A stretch of 64,000 nucleotides of DNA from Monoplex corrugatus (lineage: Eukaryota > Mollusca > Gastropoda > Littorinimorpha > Ranellidae): assembly GCA_030674185.1 (NCBI GenBank), contig CM060307.1, positions 44,561,181-44,625,180 on the forward strand. Reading direction: 5' to 3'. Both the position numbers and the translations under genes were made by a program. Position 1 is the stretch's first letter. Each line of letters opens with the position of its first letter. This document shows, one piece after another, positions 1 through 10,889 of the stretch. Under the pieces are notes generated by a model that was not told the DNA's origin, ran no database searches, and saw only the letters and a program-made list of their open reading frames with translations.

Positions 1-520
1 ACATGATGTTCGGATGGTCTTAGACAATATGCTGGATCTTGTTACATGACTATCCTCTGGGGAACAGTACAGGAAAAAACGAGAACGCGCAGACAGAGAA
101 AGAGATGAACTGACAATATCAGTGGTAGAACAGCCTGGAGAAGGTCACCGCCACAATCCAGGTACTCATCTACAACCGTAAGGACAACTGGTAAAGCACC
201 TCTTCAACTCTGGTGGGTTTTAAAATTCATAAGACATACGACTGTCAGTCCTGCAAATAAAAACAAACTTCTAATAGTAAACAAAATGCAAATGGAAAAG
301 AAAATAATTTCATTGTTGCACTGTTAACTGCAGACACGAATTTTGAAAGTTGATTTGTACTCGTGATTATGACCTGCAGCTGTGATAATGTGAATGTTGT
401 TTAAATTCGTCCATAATGTTACATTGTCAGTTGTCGCTTTGTTTATGTGCATGTGCATGTGGAAAAAAAAAAAAAGGGGGGGGGGGGGGAAGCTAGTGAA
501 TAAAACTTTGATTTATCAAC
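1..520 (+). other. possible 3' end of a plus-strand gene
   Basis: The first 45 bases read as an open, coding-like stretch (HDVRMVLDNMLDLVT then TGA). A second open stretch in the same frame ends at a TAA near base 180 and is rich in Arg, Glu and Asp. An AATAAA signal at 499-504 is followed by a T/G-rich stretch around 560-605, as expected downstream of a cleavage site. This would fit the last exon and 3' UTR of a gene lying left of the window, but the window edge prevents proof and no family is recognised. Confidence 0.25.
463..489. repeat. A13/G14 homopolymer pair
   Basis: Thirteen A residues are followed directly by fourteen G residues just upstream of the AATAAA signal. It is simple sequence with no coding potential. 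Confidence 0.9.
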
Positions 521-789
521 TGTAATTTCATGTAGAGACTATGTATTTTGTTTGTGGCTGTGTGGTAGCTGGGTGGGGTGGTTTCCTGTGTGTTTTTGTT
601 TTGTTTTTCTTCAGACCTTCATATTGTTTGACAATTTCCCAACTGTCAGTAAAAGAATCTCTAGTGGATCCACCTTCCAGTGACAAGTCCTTTAGCAAAC
701 CACACCTGAAAGACACTTGAGTTTATGGCATTCCTATAGAAATGTACACGAATGTGGGTAAATTGCTCATGGAAAGCCGACAATTCTGT

Positions 790-2050
790 TTGCACCAGTC
801 TATATGGCAGAAGGAAGAAGTTCTTCAAGACTTTAAACATGCTATGACAACCCACATTTACTGAAGGAAGATTGATAAGATCTTATGTGATGATCGCCAC
901 AGGATATCCCTCCTGTACACTGAGGGGAAGTTCCATGTCAGAAACATCCAAGTTTTAGCACAGCTTTCATGGCATGGTGAAGTGGTGCTTGCCACACGCC
1001 AGCTGCTGGAGGATTGTTGCTTAAAAAATAAAAAAGGAAAAACCACTAAGATTCACATGGTGTTTCATAATCTGAGAAAAGCTTTTGATACCATTAACCA
1101 AATGGCCTGTGGGAGATACTACAAAAATTTGGTTTCTCTCACAAGCTTGCCTTGCTGACTGCTTCCACAATGACATGCTGGCCCGGTTGAAAAAAAAAAG
1201 GGGGAGGAATATGAAACCTTCCCACTGCAGAATGGAGTGAAACAGGGATGTGTTCTAGCACCCATGCTTTTCTCCTTCCTCTTTGTGGCAATGCTGTTTC
1301 CAGGAATTTCTCCTGGCTGGACACTTGCATGATGACATCCAGTGCCTCACCAACAAATTTGCTGCAGCCTGTACACGCTCCAACCTTACAATCAGCCTCA
1401 GCAAGACCGAGGTTCGACAACAACCAGGAAAACAAGACGACAAGAAACACTCTGCTACCGGTACTTGGGTAGCACCATGAACAGCGATGTATCTCTTGAT
1501 GCCGAGAAGGCACAGTACCTCTCCAAGGCTAACTCCACCTTCCGAAGGCTGACCAAATGATCGTGGAAAAACCATGAAATAAAAAGACCACTATAGCCAT
1601 AAAAACATACTCTGAAGGCCAGCCTCATCAGCTGTGGTGTCAACACTACCAAATGGACAGACAATGAACAACGAATGCAAGATTAATCTAATGACAGCAG
1701 TGCACACAGGTCACAATCAACCACACTACCAAATGGACAGACAATGAATGCAACAGATTAATCTGATGACAGCAGTATACACAATGCACAATCAACCGCC
1801 CTATCAATAAAGAGGCATTGCCTGCAACAGATTAAACTGAAGACAGAAAGGCACACAGGTCACAATCACATGTGAACAGCATAGAACAGCTGACATTTAA
1901 CAGAAGAGGGACCAACAGTAGCAGTACCCCAGGCTGCAGGACTCCTTCCCATACAGCAACTGTGAAAGAACATGTGTCTCCAGGATAGGTCTTGTCCCCC
2001 ACATGAAGATCCATACCAGTGATAAAGGACTAATATGCATATTCTTTAGC
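790..2050 (+). mobile_element. LINE remnant with reverse transcriptase pieces (family 1, copy a)
   Basis: Broken reverse transcriptase segments appear in order on the plus strand. They are an IWQKEEVLQDFKHAM-like thumb-side motif near 805, HRISLL near 895, a KAFDTIN-like palm motif near 1080, GVKQGCVLAP near 1236, then LSKTEV near 1400 and YLGSTMNSDVSLDAE near 1470. Frame changes and stops separate them. These motifs are typical of non-LTR retrotransposon RT. The 3' part (1613-2040) matches in reverse orientation the sequence at 5100-5395, so it is the shared 3' region of one family. It is a dead, 5'-truncated copy. Confidence 0.75.
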
Positions 2051-3700
2051 TGGATCAACGGTTGAGTCAATCAAAATACAGGCTGTTCTATAACCTTCCC
2101 GTTATATCTTAGCTTTAGCCAGTAACAGAGATACAGACACTTGCATTATTGGTCATGGAATATCGGCAACACCTTGGCATGTATATGTTCACACACAAAC
2201 ACAGTCATAAAACAGGAAATCATTTACATGTATATGCTCACACACAAACACAGTCATAAATCAGGAAATATTCTTTTATTCTTTTATTAACTGACTTCTT
2301 AAACAGTCTGACCACCAAACACAAACAAACAAGTAAACAAATAAAAACATCAACGACTTCTGACAACTATGTACACAAAGTATACGCCTACAGCCTCCAC
2401 ATCTGCACCACTGGTCAGATAAACAAGTTATCTGTGGATCAACCCCAGCTCAGTCCATGTCTGCATGACAATTTTACATAAACAACCAGCTTTTTCCACA
2501 AATGACACAAATTGTACCGCATAAACCAACAACTAACACAACAAATGAAACAAATTTAAATACAAAAACAATCAAGCATCCACCCAACAAAACCAAAGCA
2601 CACAACATGGGATTTTCTCTCCCACCGCCACATAGCTGCAATCTGAACATAGTTGACAAGTGTATACTGTCAGTGACTTCATTGAGTCTCATTCTGTGCA
2701 AATGTTTGGGTATGATTTGACATCTATGTAACATCAATGGGAAAAAGGAAATGGGGAAAACCCTATCTTTAAAAAAAAGAACACAATGGTTAGACCAAAA
2801 AAAACAACCTAAAAAGAAGATCACAGAAAAGAAAGAAACGAATGAGAAAGACAAAGAGAGAGGAGGAAAAGATCTCTGCTTAGGAAAGACAAAGCCCTCG
2901 AAAGACCAATAAATCAGATTCCCCATAAATGAAATCGACAGACTTAGGACACTGACTTGACTGAAGGTGGAGACTCAGGCTGTGTACATAGACTGTACAT
3001 ACTTTTAACAACGGAATTTCAATTCTGTATGTTAAAAACCAATGGTCATCTAAATGAAAGCAAGAGCATTTCCAACAGACACAGACAAGGGAAAACTAGA
3101 CGTAAACGAAGTCTGATTAAATAACTGTATTACATAATTCTAGTTCTGAAAAAAACTAACAAATACTGCATATTCCTTTAATCATAACTTATATAGTAAT
3201 ACAAATGAAAACTGCTTATAAAGCATTAAACAAGTAATCTGATGAACTACACGGAACACATTTAAAACAATGTAAAATATCAAATAAACATGTTTTTACT
3301 GAAACGTACTTCATGTCTTATTAGATTCAGTGTTCACTGTAAAAATGTGACAAAGTGAAAAAATGCACAAAAATACGAAAATATGACAACGAAAACATGG
3401 AAAAAATGTATTTTAGTAACTGATCCCAGTTTTGATCTTGAATTATCAACTGAAATACTTCCAAATAGGCCACATATTTTTCAAATATAGCATTTCCTGG
3501 GTGAGTAAAAGAAAATTCAGCTTTATCCATGAATGTCGACTTCATACACATTTCATTAAACAAGACATGACCTTACATAAAAAATGTCAAAAGCGATTTA
3601 AGTCAGGAGAATGATATGCAAGAATCAACAAGGTGTCACACAATTGTGGCAATGCTTGCATGAAGACTAGTATTTCTCCAATCTCTCAGAGATTAACTGT
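2050..3700. other. AT-rich non-coding interval
   Basis: No exon-like segment or recognisable repeat was found. A 150-codon minus-strand frame at 2474-2926 is made of low-complexity Phe, Leu and Val runs and has no family features. The interval contains two near-identical short units around 2185 and 2235. Confidence 0.5.
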
Positions 3701-3739
3701 CCATTATTTTCGAGGAGGGGGCACTCCACATTTCAAGTT

Positions 3740-3815
3740 CAAGTTCATACTGCTTATAGCCCAGCTGACTACTACAGCCACAATCAGGGCTAACACCATG
3801 TCAAAAACTACAACC
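3740..3815 (+). repeat. dispersed repeat 'AGCCCAGC' family, copy 1
   Basis: The segment containing TAGCCCAGCTGACTAC followed by a CAGGGCTA motif recurs at about 26604-26665 and 32399-32445 with the same order of motifs. It is a short interspersed repeat of unknown origin and carries no open frame of note. Confidence 0.5.
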
Positions 3816-3994
3816 CAGTTAAGATATAAGACAAGAGTCAAAAACATGCTCGCCATTAGCCTTGAAAGTCTAAAATGCAATTAAAGAAAAACAGCCATAA
3901 AATCATATCAGATGAAATCTATTGCTCTCATGTAAAAACTGGCACACGTTTACCCATAACTAGTATAAGTCAGGTAGCATAATATACATACGAT

Positions 3995-4771
3995 ATGTGG
4001 CACATGGCTCCTCTAAGGATAAGCTTCCTCCTCAGATCTGTATATGACCTGCTCCCCTCGAATGCAAACTTAGTGAAATGGGGGAAAGCAGACGACCCAG
4101 CATGTCCGCTCTGTCAGAAGAAACAAACAGTGGAACATGTCCTAAGCTCTTGCAAAGTAGCGCTAGCCCAAGGAAGGTATACATGGAGGCACAACCAAGT
4201 TCTGAAAGTGATCACAGATGTGGTTAGCGAAAAAACCATGACCCCAAACGCACCAATTGCTATGACAACGTTCTACAAAGCAGGAGGGAAACAGGTCTGG
4301 CCCGAAAGGGCTATGACAACCAGCACATTGCCAAAGGGTCTTCTGGATGGAGCAGTCGACTGGGAGTGTACAGCAGACCTCCCAGAGTGGAGAAATTACC
4401 CAGATGTCATCAGCAAGACAGGCATGAGACCAGACATCGCTCTCCACTCTGACTCCTCGAAACAAGTGATTCTGATAGAACTCACTGTGCCATACGAAAG
4501 CAGAATGGAAGAAGCACATATCTACAAGACCGAAAAATACACCGGTCTTGCCAGCACCCTGAAGAAAGCAGGTCTGCGGGTCAAAATCTTCGCCATAGAG
4601 GTCGGGGCAAGAGGGTTTGTGGGCACCTCCGCTTATGATCTCATGAAACAACTCGCCATTTCTGGGAAGAAGAGGACTAGAGCCCTTAAAGCGATGGCAG
4701 AGGCAGCAGAAAGGAGCTCAAGCTGGATCTGGGCAAGGAGGAACCAAAAAAGTGAACTTCATAAGGATTAA
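3995..4771 (+). CDS. C-terminal fragment of R2-like retrotransposon protein (zinc knuckle plus restriction-like endonuclease)
   Basis: This 258-residue frame has no internal stop. Residues 37-53 form a CPLC...H...C knuckle (C-x2-C-x7-H-x4-C). It is followed by a WRHNQVLKVI motif like that after the knuckle in R2-type proteins. The PD-(D/E)xK endonuclease signature is visible as RPDIAL, then LIELTVPYE, then a lysine in the KTEKY segment. In this family the domain nicks target DNA before target-primed reverse transcription. The first ATG is only the first in-frame Met after the truncation point, so it is not a real start. The intact frame suggests a relatively young insertion. It could also belong to a related RLE clade such as HERO. 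Confidence 0.75.
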   Translation: MWHMAPLRISFLLRSVYDLLPSNANLVKWGKADDPACPLCQKKQTVEHVLSSCKVALAQGRYTWRHNQVLKVITDVVSEKTMTPNAPIAMTTFYKAGGKQVWPERAMTTSTLPKGLLDGAVDWECTADLPEWRNYPDVISKTGMRPDIALHSDSSKQVILIELTVPYESRMEEAHIYKTEKYTGLASTLKKAGLRVKIFAIEVGARGFVGTSAYDLMKQLAISGKKRTRALKAMAEAAERSSSWIWARRNQKSELHKD

Positions 4772-4788
4772 ATTCCCTACAGATGATG

Positions 4789-4884
4789 TGTGCCCCGTTA
4801 GCACATTGGTAAAACCGCGTACCGCAGTTCTGAAGCGCAGAATCGCCCAGGTTCGATCCCCGGCGTGGGAAAAAAAAAAAAAAA
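4789..4884 (+). repeat. tRNA-derived SINE or retro-pseudogene with poly(A)
   Basis: A box-A match (TAGCACATTGG, 4799-4809) and a box-B match (GGTTCGATCCC, 4850-4860) lie 51 bp apart, the normal spacing of an RNA polymerase III internal promoter. The acceptor stem does not pair well, so this is not a functional tRNA gene. A run of A follows at 4870-4884, as expected for a retroposed copy. Confidence 0.65.
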
Positions 4885-5089
4885 TAGACAACAGCAGAAG
4901 GGCATCCAGGAGTCATGACCTGGATGTGGCCCGGCCCCCCGAGAGTGTAAGGAATTCAGGGCCGAAACACTTGTCTAAAGGGGGTTACTTCTCTGAAGAC
5001 CTTCTGTTGTCTAGCTCTCCCTAGAGTTTCTTTCTACCATACACCCATAATATTTATTATACATATTGTATTGAAGATGGTAGACTCTC

Positions 5090-5845
5090 CAGGCAATACA
5101 ATGGATGACAGACATATTGGTCTTTATCACCTTGTATGGGGCTTCACTTGGGACACAAGACTATGTCCTAAAGGCATGTGTTCATACACAGGTATTGCAT
5201 GGTAAGAGTCCTGCAGCCTTATGTTCTGCTTTCGCCAGCTCTGTTCTTATGAATAGCAGGTGTTCTGTGCTGTTCAGATGTGACTGTGCCCTGAAAGCAC
5301 TGCTGCTGTCTTGTTTGCCGTGTTGTGGGTAATGCCTTCCCAGTCGGTGGTGTTAATAATACCACAACTGATGAGGCTGGCCTTCGGCAATTTTTGTATC
5401 AGTTCAGTGGTCTTCCCCACTTACAACATCCTTGTTTCACCTCTCCACACAAGCACCTCTGGGACGCGGTTGTCTTTCATATATGAGACATAGATGTGTC
5501 CTGACTAACAAAGCTGGCGTATGATAAGCAGATATCTTGGCAAGTCACACTGCTTACTATGCAATGTTGCAGATTTTGCACAAACATTTTTGGTGGACCT
5601 GTTCCAGCTGTTGAATGTATTGTAAATAGGTAAGCCAGGTCTCGCAGCAGAATAGCACAAGTGCTCAGGACTGCTGCTCTCTACAAAGCAAACTTCGCAG
5701 TAAGCATGTGTGTGCCACAACCTCTTGGTCAGCCTTCCCAAAGCAGAACCAACCTTGGAAATGCATAGTTCCACTTCAGCATCGCGATCCACCGCAGGAA
5801 TTTCTCTTCGCAAATGACTGTGCACTCCCCACCCCCTCCTCCCAC
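5090..5845 (-). mobile_element. LINE remnant (family 1, copy b)
   Basis: On the minus strand 5505-5845 reads as the region after the RT palm: DAEVELCISKV and ALGRLTKRLW, then a degraded C-terminus. The 3' region at 5100-5395 matches 1613-2040 of copy a in reverse. Frames are broken. A separate fragment of the same region lies head-to-head with it at 5860-5960. Confidence 0.65.
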
Positions 5846-5859
5846 TCACATTAGGACAT

Positions 5860-5965
5860 CCTCCATATGACTGACCGATTTACTGCAGCCTGCAAACGTT
5901 TCAGTCTTACAATTAACCTCAGCAAGACAGAAGTTATGTTTTGACCAACACCATCTCAGACTTCA
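5860..5965 (+). mobile_element. short LINE RT fragment (family 1, copy c)
   Basis: The plus strand reads TDRFTAACKRFSLTINLSKT, the same RT segment found at 1360-1410 of copy a. A TGA follows shortly. It points toward copy b, so two fragments meet head-to-head. Confidence 0.6.
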
Positions 5966-6389
5966 GATGCCTCACTCCTCCGAATGTCATCAACAACCAG
6001 GAAAATAAAACTATACATGTTTACATGCATATATATGCACTCATAATTCACATATGTACAGAAGACACATGCATGCATGCATGCATGCAAGCATGCATAC
6101 ACTTAAATGTCCTTAAAAGATAAAGGAAAGAAAAGCTAATAGACTGCAAAAGATGATGTAATGGAAGACAGAGAAACCAATTTGTTTGAAGTGCTACTAA
6201 AAAGTGGGTATATCCTAAGCAGTGGCTCATAAGACTGTTGTCTTGTAAGTGGCCAACTGACAGATCTAACTTGTCTTTTTACCCAAACTTTCTTTTAAGA
6301 CAAGATACACAGGTCATTTACATGTAACCATGCTTATTCCAATGATAGGCTGATACAATACCAGTATAAAATATAGACTAGGTAAAACA

Positions 6390-6560
6390 TAGGTAGGGCC
6401 TCAGGACCTGGCCAGCTCATGGGTTTATGTGCAGGCTTAAGGCTTGTGCCATGATCACCACACACATGGCACATGTGCATATGGAATTCATTCTGAACGC
6501 GGAGACGCCGTCTTGAGAAATTGAAACCGTCAGACTTGGTGAAATCTAAGACATTAAAAT
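6390..6560 (-). repeat. SINE-like repeat (TTTCTCAAGA family), copy 1
   Basis: The reverse strand contains TTTCTCAAGACGGCGTCTCC, then a GAATTCCATATGCAC motif, GATCATGGCACAAGCC and AACCCATGAG. The same order occurs on the plus strand at 10165-10335 and, truncated, at 48362-48465. The family resembles short interspersed repeats common in gastropod genomes; that attribution is from memory. Confidence 0.65.
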
Positions 6561-7491
6561 CAATTAATCCTTTGATTAAAAGTAAAACAATGCAAAGAAT
6601 CTGTTGTCCTGTACCTTGAAAACTCACTGACTGTAGACAAAATTAAAATCTAAAAACTCCTTGGGGAATATACACAAGCCCAGACTTGGTTTACTCATCT
6701 GAAAAAAAAAAAAAAAAAAATCCTCAGCGAAGCATACTGAACATTTCCAGTCATGATCCAAAGAAATAGTTCTGCATTCGAAACATCAGTAATCAACAAA
6801 AGAAATGTCTGCTAGAGTCAGAGATTTATTCTGGAGACCAAGAAGCAACAACTAACAAAGACACAGATGATCAGAATGAAAGTTTACCATCAACAAGTGA
6901 ACCTACAACAGGTGAGCATGGCCATACTGGTGCAGGGGGAGTCCAGGAAGTATGAGTCGTGGTGATGGTAAATTACGATAAAGTCTGTTCATTTCATTGC
7001 AAGAGATCCTTGACAACAGTTTACCAAGATAGCTATGGAAAGCATGGGCCAGTGTGTTTTCTTCCTGCTGATGCTTACACTGATGTACATGTACATGTAT
7101 TGAGTCAACAGTGTAATATCCCTACTGAAACTAGTTTCTTGCATACATTTGTTTTCACACTCATGAATTTTACTTTCACAAATCTGCAGAAATACTGAGC
7201 ATGCAGCCAACCTCAAACACCCACTCTGCTGCATCTGTTTACTTCAAAAATTTCTTTATTAAAATGCATGACTTACCATCCTTAGAAACAGCTACTTCCT
7301 TTCATATCATGCAATCTGACTTGAAATATGCATCATTCAACTTTCTATCAGAATCTACAAGCTTATATACAGCTGGCTCATCCAGATTAATCAATAAGAA
7401 TTTTTAAGATACACCCATGTTTAGATTTTTGTCCAAGTGCCACTTGTGAAAGTGTTATGACATCAGCAATGGTAAAATTTTGGGGTCTTAA

Positions 7492-7806
7492 CCCTACCAG
7501 ACCTGAGCCCCTGAGCGTAATTGTGCCCCCTGCCTGGCCTCCTGAGCAAAATTTTGAATGGTTCATCACTAGCTCGCTTCATGGTCAATTTTGCACCCAA
7601 ATCACCTCAAAATACCATCAACACAAAGGCAGACATTTGCAATAGGCTGAACTCACGCTCACGCGAGACTTAGCAACGGTTGGGTGGTTATTTTTAGCTC
7701 TCGATAAAGTGACGATCATGTGAATGTGCTATTCCCGCTATAGCGGGAACTCGGTATATAGTCATTTTCGTCATTCCCGCAATAGCGGGAACTCGGTCTG
7801 GTAGGA
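7492..7806. mobile_element. TTAA-flanked MITE (piggyBac-like), element P1
   Basis: TTAA stands on both sides (7488-7491 and 7807-7810). The ends are inverted repeats: CCCTACCAGACCTGAG on the left, and TCCTACCAGACCGAG read inward from the right. The right side carries two near-identical palindromes, TTCCCGCTATAGCGGGAA (7732-7749) and TTCCCGCAATAGCGGGAA (7774-7791). There is no coding capacity. Exact TTAA duplication with C-rich ends is the hallmark of piggyBac-type transposition. Confidence 0.7.
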
Positions 7807-8039
7807 TTAATAGTAGAAATAAGAAAGACACGAAAAGAGAATAAGAACACTTATTAGACTGATGAAACAAGACAGGCACAAATTGTTGGCCAACTGGTCT
7901 TTGTGAAGTATACATTATAGACAACAACAAAAATTAATTCATCAGATTTAGGACAAAGATGAAAGAGCAAATTACTTCCCCTGATAAACGGATTCCATTT
8001 GCTGAGCTGGAGAAGATCATAGCAGTTACAAACAAATAA

Positions 8040-9220
8040 AAACATACAATCAAGTTTCTTTCCTCAGTTGTTATACAGCATTGTCAGAATAAAGGTGATG
8101 CAACTGTTAATATTTGAATTTAAATTCTGTTAATTAAGTCCTTGATCAGGAAGGCCCACTCTTCTGTTATACCCACAAAAGGGTTATTGTACAAAATGGG
8201 TCAAGGTTACCAACACTGACATGAAAATCAAACAATGCAAATGCAACAAAACAGCAAGAAACAAGAGATACACTGACAATGAATTATATATATTACATAT
8301 ACAAAACAACAACATTCAAGGTTACACCTCAAGTACAAATGAAGGTCACATTATCAAAATCCTAAACCAGGCAATGCATTCCACTGAAATGGTATGTACA
8401 CATACACAAGTAAAAATCAAAAGGTATGAACATGAACGAACTTGGCAGTGGAGGATCTTGTCGCATAAAAAATTCCTATCTAAAGGCTTTCAGACCCAAG
8501 TCCCTATTGTTGCTGAAGTGTCTCCAAATCTGCTAATAGTAACACTGGAACAAACTGTTTTTGGTTTGTTTGTAGAAACATGTAATTGCAGATTTGCATT
8601 CATGGAACTTCTGTCATTTTTCTTGTCATGGCCCAAACAAATACCAGGTTGTTAACCACGCAAATGAAACAATAAACAGCAATATCCAGGGAGACAGATA
8701 AATCCTGGCCATAATCTTCTGTGTGCCCTCCTGTATTCCATGACGATCAATTCCTTCCCCCATCATCTCCCCAAACTGAAATCATCACCACAGTTTTACA
8801 TTCTCATGCAAAAATGCCATAAACATGGTTCTAAACCCACAGATATTATGATGAATCACAATGATAAATAGGTCTGTTTCCAGACTCTGTAAGCCCTTTG
8901 TTAACAGCCATATATGTGAAGCATTCAACTAGACAACTCTAAACTAAAATAAAGGAGAAATTGAACAAGAAAATCAGAAAGTGGAGAAGAGGAAGAAGAA
9001 AATAGCCATGAAAAAAATTATGTTGACAGACTTAACCCAGGAAACTTGGTCTTTTATGGATGTGCAACCCTTAACACAAATTCTAGTGATCAATTTTCTG
9101 ATGTACAATTACAACAGCACATAAAAGTATATTACTTTTTTTTTACTTCAGTTTTCTGATGTAAAAATCATTATAGTATAGTATACTTCATTCAATTTTT
9201 CTGATGTTATCTACTTAAGC
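8040..9220. other. non-coding interval
   Basis: A 144-codon plus-strand frame at 8221-8655 shows no recognisable domain, is AT-rich and lacks splice or promoter context. Nothing else identifiable was seen. Confidence 0.4.
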
Positions 9221-9690
9221 TGCCACTCATTTTCTGTGCCTGGTCCATACAACTAGAATAAGCTTCCCTGTCCTTTCAGCAGTCACTCATTTCCTTTTTG
9301 TCCAGCAGTGATTTCCCCATCTACTCACCCACCCCTTCCTTCCACCTCCCTCCTGTCCTCCCCTTCCGGTATGCATGAGCTTTGTTCCCTTACATTCTTG
9401 TCACTAAATATGAATGTTGTGGTGAATGATGAGAGTGCCCGCTTTGGTTTAATTTGTGTATAAGATCTGGTGTATTATTACTATTATTATTATCATCATC
9501 ATTATTATTATCATAATTATCAATCATTATAAATATATTATCATTATCGTTACTGTTGTTATTACTATCATAATTACTATTGCTATTATTATCACCACCA
9601 TCATCACTATCATTCACATTATTATTACTATCATTACTATTATTACTGTAGTAGTACTACCAGTAGTAATAGTATCAGTAATTACTTGCC
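9220..9690 (+). mobile_element. 3' end of an L2-like LINE with ATT/ATC-repeat tail
   Basis: The plus strand starts with a degraded SVPGPYN-NKLP motif, the typical C-terminus of L2/CR1-type RT proteins. A conserved 3' region follows, then a trinucleotide tail of ATT and ATC units from 9475 to 9690. Related 3' ends occur at 26355-26570, 29885-30065 and 45230-45600. Confidence 0.6.
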
Positions 9691-10159
9691 TATTGTGCTA
9701 TTGGCATTCTGAGCAGCAAGAAAGGTTCTCCAACATTCTGGGCCAGCCACTGCACAGACACTTGACAAAGGCCAATTGGCCAAAAATCTTGCCTGTCTTG
9801 TCTTGTTATATCATGCATATAGTCACCCAAGTGTATTTCACGGGCACCAAGCCCCCCTCCAGTGTTCATTGCTAGGTGTTCTTGGGTCTTGCACTCTTAC
9901 ATCTTCCTTCCATTATCCAGTGAAGAGTAGTCCAGGTAATGCTATCCTGCTCTCTTCAGATGATGTTAATTATCCACTTCCATCATCTGTTCATGATGAT
10001 AATGCCTATATTTTCTTGACTTCATCAGGCAACTGCTGTTGGGGATGGTGTTGTGCCAGAAGATTCACATGTTTCTTCAGGTTATTGTGTGGAATGTGAT
10101 AACTTGGTAAGGTCGCTATCATTCTCCAGCATTCTGAGCCATGAAGTAAGGTTAAAAGG

Positions 10160-10335
10160 ACACAATTTCAATATCAATTTCTCAAGATGACACCTTCACA
10201 TTCGGAATGAATTTCATATGCACAAATGTCACAAGTGCCATGTGATGGAGAAGATCCAGAATGATCATGGCACAAGCCTTAAACCTGTACATAAACCCAT
10301 GAGTTGGCCAGGTCCTGAGGTCTTACCTTGATAGT
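10160..10335 (+). repeat. SINE-like repeat (TTTCTCAAGA family), copy 2
   Basis: The motif order is the same as in the copy at 6390-6560 but on the plus strand. It begins near TTTCTCAAGATGACACC and ends near the GAGTTGGCCAGGTCCTGAGG motif. Confidence 0.65.
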
Positions 10336-10339
10336 TCTG

Positions 10340-10796
10340 TATCCATGGGGTCGTAGGGGAGTGAGGTGGCAGATACCTCAACTTTTCCACGGGCCAGCAC
10401 CACAAGGGCGGCGCCCATCCCCTCTCTCTCGTTTCAAATTCATATTCACTTTTTTTTTTAAAAACCAAGACTTCAGAAAGGCAAGAAGGCTAATTGGTCT
10501 TCAAGGAGGTGGGATCTGGGAAATCAACCTATCTCTCCAATGTTTTATACCAAGGCAGCCGGGCAATGCCCTAATCTTCACGATTTTCAACTGCTGTGGG
10601 ATCTTTAGCATGCGCAGCCCAGAAGGCACACGGGTCCAATTCATTTTTCGTCCCTTTTTGAGTGACTAGGTGTTCAGTTCAATTTTCCGGTCTAATTGAG
10701 GAGAAAAGTCAAGGCCTCTTTGGGGAGCAAATCCTGGAACCTCAGTTTAGTTACTGGCAGGTAAACGTTTGAACCATTGTGCCACTTCTCCCCTTG
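10340..10796 (-). repeat. tRNA-headed SINE
   Basis: Read from 10796 leftward, the sequence starts GGGAGAAGTGGCACAATGG, which contains a box-A match (TGGCACAATGG). A weak box-B region follows near 10725. The body includes an A-rich run corresponding to T9-10 on the plus strand near 10452. No coding frame is supported. Confidence 0.45.
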
Positions 10797-10843
10797 AAAA
10801 AGACAGCTCGGCTACAGTTTATGCCTGGTGTGGACTGTATTGG

Positions 10844-10845
<2 letters not shown>

Positions 10846-10883
<38 letters not shown>
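10846..10883. repeat. 38-base poly(G) tract
   Basis: An uninterrupted run of G from 10846 to 10883. It may be partly an assembly artefact, and its length should be treated as uncertain. Confidence 0.9.
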
Positions 10884-10886
<3 letters not shown>

Positions 10887-10889
10887 ACG

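Larger units (their letters stand above)
3991..5030 (+). mobile_element. R2-like LINE, 5'-truncated, with its 3' region
   Basis: An open frame coding for the C-terminal zinc knuckle and restriction-like endonuclease of an R2/NeSL-type non-LTR retrotransposon is followed by a 3' untranslated region. That region includes a GGGCCGAAACAC motif near 4960 and ends around 5020-5030. The reverse transcriptase itself is missing. A tRNA-like sequence with a poly(A) run (4789-4884) sits inside the 3' region and looks like a later SINE insertion. No target-site duplication could be fixed by eye. Confidence 0.7.

Noticed and set aside
1139..1513. 124-codon minus-strand frame
   Set aside because: It is antisense to a plus-strand LINE RT fragment with clear RT motifs.
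2474..2926. 150-codon minus-strand open frame
   Set aside because: It is composed of Phe/Leu/Val-rich low-complexity sequence from an AT-rich region, with no splice, promoter or domain support.
4789..4870. functional tRNA gene
   Set aside because: Boxes A and B are present, but the acceptor and T stems pair poorly and a poly(A) run follows, so a retroposed SINE fits better.
8221..8655. 144-codon plus-strand open frame
   Set aside because: No recognisable motif, AT-rich composition and no gene context.
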